Part shown: positions 7,068 through 9,244 of the stretch, piece after piece
Position numbering within the stretch: position 1 is the stretch's first letter
How the letters are laid out: each line of letters opens with the position of its first letter
Assembly: GCA_902801585.1 (NCBI GenBank)
Contig: CADCIU010000075.1
Location: 1-9,244, forward strand
Direction: 5' to 3'
Source: an uncultured Lachnospiraceae bacterium
Lineage (GTDB): Bacteria; Bacillota_A; Clostridia; Lachnospirales; Lachnospiraceae
Length of the DNA stretch: 9,244 nt
Notes under the pieces: model-generated
Told to the model about the DNA's origin: nothing
Seen by the model: the letters and a program-made list of their open reading frames with translations, nothing else
Database searches by the model: none
Program-made: the position numbers and the translations under genes

Positions 7068-7102
7068 AGGCTGTCTGTCAGGAATGCCGGTAAGGGCGGT
7101 GC

Positions 7103-7555
7103 TCAGTCCAGTTTCTTGCCGATGGTAAGACGGTTTTCGTTATCGGCGTACTCGTAGGACAGAGAATCGGAGTACTTCTGCACAAGAAAGATCCCCAGGC
7201 CGCCTATCGGCCGTTTCTCAGCAGGGGCGGTGACATCGGGAGACTGCTTGCGGAGCGGGTCATAGGGAATGCCGCTGTCACGGAAGGTCAGGGACAGGAA
7301 ATTCTGCTCCCGGTCAAGAGAAAGATCCAGGGATACCATTCCGGTACCGTCAGGGTACGCATAACTGGCAACGTTAATGAAGACCTCCTCGACGACCATG
7401 TCGAGCTCGAAGAGGGTGCGCATGCTGCAGGATGCGGAGTCAAGAAAACTGCGCACTTGCTCCTGTGCGGCGGCAAAATTCTCCGGAACGGCTGGCAGTG
7501 TGATGGTATGAGTGCTTACCGCTGAATTATTGTTGATCGGCTTGAGATCGCCCAT
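7103..7555 (-). CDS. RsbW/SpoIIAB-type ATP-binding anti-sigma regulatory factor
   Basis: A 150-residue GHKL/HATPase_c_2 domain protein. Relatives bind a sigma factor and hold it inactive, and phosphorylate an anti-anti-sigma (STAS) protein. The N box is MVVEEVFINVASYAYPDG (residues 53-70, with Glu56, Glu57 and Asn61), the G1 box FRDSGIPYDPL (91-101, Asp93 and Gly95), and the G2 box PIGGLGIFLVQKY (116-128). All ATP-binding motifs are intact and the length is usual for the family. The start ATG (complement of 7553-7555) has AAAGGA (complement of 7564-7569) eight bases upstream. It is convergent with the ECF-like sigma gene and divergent from a small unknown gene. No STAS gene is in view, so its partner is not known. 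Some proteins of this fold regulate targets other than sigma factors, so the anti-sigma role is inferred from family. Confidence 0.88.
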   Translation of the reverse strand: MGDLKPINNNSAVSTHTITLPAVPENFAAAQEQVRSFLDSASCSMRTLFELDMVVEEVFINVASYAYPDGTGMVSLDLSLDREQNFLSLTFRDSGIPYDPLRKQSPDVTAPAEKRPIGGLGIFLVQKYSDSLSYEYADNENRLTIGKKLD

Positions 7556-7605
7556 AGGACAGTTCCTTTCGAAAGCCTGGTGGCAGATTAAAAATCTTTG
7601 CTGAT

Positions 7606-7641
7606 TACGAGTACTTAGTATATTATATTACAGTATTCGTA
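7606..7641. repeat. Inverted repeat over the anti-sigma promoter, operator candidate
   Basis: TACGAGTACT (7606-7615) is matched in opposite orientation by AGTATTCGTA (7632-7641), nine of ten positions, with 16 AT-rich bases between. The centre falls within the -10 box proposed for the anti-sigma gene, which is where a repressor dimer could block transcription. No T tract follows either arm, so it is not a terminator. It lies in the divergent region between the anti-sigma gene and the small gene and could serve both. Confidence 0.5.
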
Positions 7642-7651
7642 GAAATGATAA
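7622..7651 (-). promoter_or_regulatory. Candidate promoter of the anti-sigma gene
   Basis: Read on the minus strand, TTATCA (complement of 7646-7651) and a perfect TATAAT (complement of 7622-7627) are separated by 18 bp. The -35 matches four of six consensus bases. Transcription would begin near 7615, leaving a leader of about 60 bases before the start codon. The surrounding region is strongly AT-rich compared with the genes, as expected for a promoter. Confidence 0.5.
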
Positions 7652-7735
7652 TTTTCTAAAAAAATTTTCCATTCCTCATGGATGATCGCAGAAAACGGCG
7701 TATATAGTTATAAATAAAGCAAAGGGGGTAGCGAG

Positions 7736-7972
7736 ATGAGCTCCATGAACAAAAATTTACTTGATATGATCGCTCGCGCTGATTTTAGTTCGGAGACCGA
7801 TTTCAAGAGCGTCCTCAGAAAGAGATTGTTTGAGAGCGGCGCAAATAAGAAATCCGGGATCCTGCAGTTCCAGCGTTTATCTGATATGGAATTGAATATG
7901 GTATCCGCAGCAGGAGATATGGATTATCTCAGGCAGCAGGAGCAGAAAAATAAAAACGAGAAGAATCAGTGA
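7736..7972 (+). CDS. Small protein of unknown function (78 aa) with ELxxVxAAG motif
   Basis: I do not recognise this protein. The start is well supported: AAAGGGGG (7721-7728) lies seven bases before ATG 7736; ATG 7745 is an alternative. The N-terminal part looks helical and charged (NLLDMIARADFSSETDFKSVLRKRLF). It is followed by RLSDMELNMVSAAGD (residues 47-61) and then a short hydrophilic tail rich in Gln, Lys and Asn. There is no Cys, no signal peptide and no membrane segment. The LSDxELxxVxAAG stretch recalls the end of double-glycine leader peptides such as LSDEELExVAGG, but with AAG in place of GG and almost nothing after it. It is divergent from the anti-sigma gene by 180 bp and closed by its own terminators, so it is a single-gene transcript. 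A TATATA/TATAAA-rich stretch at 7701-7714 may hold its -10, but no good -35 was found. Confidence 0.7.
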   Translation: MSSMNKNLLDMIARADFSSETDFKSVLRKRLFESGANKKSGILQFQRLSDMELNMVSAAGDMDYLRQQEQKNKNEKNQ

Positions 7973-7990
7973 TGAGAACGGAAATCCAAC

Positions 7991-8027
7991 AGCCGCGGCG
8001 CTAAGTACAGTGCACCGTGGCTCTTTT
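7991..8027 (+). terminator. First hairpin terminator after the small gene
   Basis: AGCCGCGG (7991-7998) pairs with CCGTGGCT (8015-8022) over eight positions with one G-U wobble; the inner GCGC/GTGC can extend the stem. A short run CTTTT (8023-8027) follows. The weak T tract makes it a moderate terminator at best, possibly backed up by the stronger hairpin just downstream. Confidence 0.55.
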
Positions 8028-8036
8028 CTGTGTGAG

Positions 8037-8070
8037 GAGGGGTTTGTCAGAGCACAGACCCTCTTTTTTT
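8037..8070 (+). terminator. Strong Rho-independent terminator upstream of the malic enzyme gene
   Basis: GAGGGGTTTGT (8037-8047) pairs with ACAGACCCTC (8054-8063) with one bulged G and one wobble, a six-base loop, and then seven T (8064-8070). It ends transcription coming from the small gene and isolates the malic enzyme promoter that begins two bases later. Confidence 0.82.
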
Positions 8071-8071
8071 A

Positions 8072-8100
8072 TTGTAATTTTCAGAAGGTCGTGGAATAAT
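8072..8100 (+). promoter_or_regulatory. Promoter of the malic enzyme gene
   Basis: TTGTAA (8072-8077) and AATAAT (8095-8100) are separated by exactly 17 bp. A TG at 8092-8093, one base before the -10, makes it an extended -10 promoter. Transcription would begin near 8107, giving a leader of about 40 bases that carries AAGGAG (8133-8138), ten bases before ATG 8149. The signal sits directly after a strong terminator, which supports an independent transcript. Confidence 0.6.
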
Positions 8101-8148
8101 TTGGTAGGAAATGTGTTGGTCAGCATCATTGAAAGGAGCCAGACAAAA

Positions 8149-9244
8149 ATGGATTACGGTCAGATCGCGCTGGAAAAGCACGCGCAGTGGAAGGGCAAAA
8201 TAGAGGTCACAGCCAGAGCATCGCATACACGCCCGGAGTAGCGGCGCCCTGTCTTGAGATACAGAAACACCCTGAGAAGAGCTATGAGCTCACCAGAAGA
8301 TGGAATACAGTAGCGGTAGTTACCGACGGAACCGCGGTCCTTGGCCTTGGCGATATCGGCCCGGAAGCCGGAATGCCTGTCATGGAGGGCAAATGTGTCC
8401 TGTTCAAGGCGTTCGGCGATGTGGACGCGATCCCGCTGTGCGTCAGGACGCATGATGTGGATGAGATCGTCCGCACAGTGAGCCTTCTCGCAGGTTCCTT
8501 CGGCGGAATCAACCTCGAGGACATCGCGGCACCCAGATGCTTTGAGATCGAGAAAAAGCTCAAGGAGTGCTGTGATATTCCGATCTTCCACGATGACCAG
8601 CACGGAACTGCCGTGATCACACTGGCAGGCCTTATGAACGCGCTCAAGGTCGTGGGCAAGAAGATCGAGGATGTCAAGATCGTCACTTCCGGAGCAGGCG
8701 CGGCAGGCATTGCGATCATAAAGCTTCTTATGGCTATGGGCCTTAAGAACGTCATCATGACGGACCGCAAGGGCGCGATTTATGAAGGAAGAGACGGCCT
8801 TAATCCTGTCAAGGAAGAGATGGCGAAGATCACCAACTTTAATCGCGAAGCGGGAACGCTGGCAGATGTGATCAAGGGCGCAGACGTTTTCATCGGCGTA
8901 TCCGCTCCCGGTACTCTGACACAGGATATGGTCCGCAGCATGGCGAAGGATCCCATCATCTTCGCGTGCGCAAATCCGACACCGGAGATCTTCCCGGACG
9001 AAGCTAAGGCAGCGGGCGCGGCAGTCGTTTCCACCGGCCGCAGCGATTTCCCCAACCAGATCAACAACGTGCTCTGCTTCCCCGGAATCTTCCGCGGCGC
9101 GCTGGATGTTAGGGCGAGCGATATCAACGACGCTATGAAGATCGCCTCGGCGAAAGCACTGGCAGGTCTTGTCTCTGACGAGGAACTCTGTGCAGACTCT
9201 ATTCTGCCCAAGGCATTTGATCCGCGCGTCAAGGATGCAGTCGC
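8149..9244 (+). pseudogene. NAD-dependent malic enzyme, frameshifted near the N-terminus; 3' end outside window
   Basis: Malic enzyme decarboxylates malate to pyruvate with reduction of NAD(P). ATG 8149 starts MDYGQIALEKHAQWKGKIEV, the normal N-terminus, but this frame stops at TAG 8239-8241. The rest of the protein continues in another frame from about 8217 (SIAYTPGVAAPCLEI) without interruption to the window end, about 340 residues. Visible there are TDGTAVLGLGDIGPEAG, EGKCVLFKAFGDVDA with the catalytic Lys region, NLEDIAAPRCFEIE and FHDDQHGTA for the metal site, and the Rossmann loop SGAGAAGIA. Compared with relatives, about eight or nine residues (the KVxxREDL-like stretch) are missing at the junction, so a deletion of roughly 25-28 bp fits better than a single-base slip. 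The promoter and ribosome site look sound. The window ends shortly before the expected C-terminus. A GTG at 8187 in the second frame has no ribosome site and would skip the true N-terminus. A sequencing or assembly error remains possible. Confidence 0.85.

Noticed and set aside
7068..7102. A bidirectional terminator between the convergent sigma and anti-sigma genes
   Set aside because: I could find no stable hairpin with a T run on either strand in this 35-bp gap; the two transcripts may overlap.
8017..8241. A separate 74-codon gene upstream of the malic enzyme
   Set aside because: Its first half is the terminator and promoter region; its last 30 codons are the true malic enzyme N-terminus, cut by the frameshift.
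8200..8241. Programmed ribosomal frameshift in the malic enzyme gene
   Set aside because: No slippery heptamer or downstream stimulatory structure is apparent, and conserved residues are missing at the junction, which frameshifting alone would not explain.

Overview
The window looks like chromosomal DNA of a gut-type Firmicute, most likely class Clostridia (Lachnospiraceae-like). This is inferred from strong purine-rich Shine-Dalgarno sites, U-tailed hairpin terminators, moderately GC-rich genes with AT-rich promoters, and the gene families present. No rRNA, tRNA, insertion sequence, phage gene or CRISPR array was seen. Housekeeping genes lie on the plus strand and one regulatory gene on the minus strand.

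Layout. (1) Positions 1-248 hold the 3' end of a serA-like phosphoglycerate dehydrogenase (ACT domain), closed by a terminator at 266-321. (2) Positions 453-3449 are a tightly overlapping set: an Mbeg1/DUF2974 lipase-like protein, a CoA-pyrophosphatase-type Nudix hydrolase and an RluA-type pseudouridine synthase. (3) Positions 3492-6507 carry a NagD-like HAD phosphatase followed by larB and larC, two of the three proteins that make the nickel-pincer nucleotide cofactor. LarC has a large histidine-rich insert encoded partly by a 30-bp tandem repeat. larA and larE are not in the window. (4) Positions 6528-7067 encode an ECF-like sigma factor 20 bp after larC. Convergent to it at 7103-7555 is an RsbW/SpoIIAB-type anti-sigma ATPase. 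(5) Divergent from the anti-sigma gene is a 78-aa protein of unknown function with a leader-like ELxxVxAAG motif, followed by two hairpin terminators. An inverted repeat sits over the anti-sigma promoter. (6) From 8149 to the window end is an NAD-type malic enzyme gene. Its N-terminal part is out of frame with the rest, apparently through a deletion of about 25-28 nt, so it reads as a pseudogene or a sequence error.

How they fit together. LarB and LarC act in succession: LarB carboxylates and hydrolyses nicotinic acid adenine dinucleotide, and LarC inserts nickel. LarE, which adds sulfur in between, must lie elsewhere. The Nudix and HAD enzymes are general nucleotide or phosphoester hydrolases, and any link to the cofactor pathway is only positional. 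The sigma factor, anti-sigma ATPase and small protein form a compact cluster that could be one regulatory circuit. That is the least explained part of the window, and no partner-switch (STAS) antagonist is visible.
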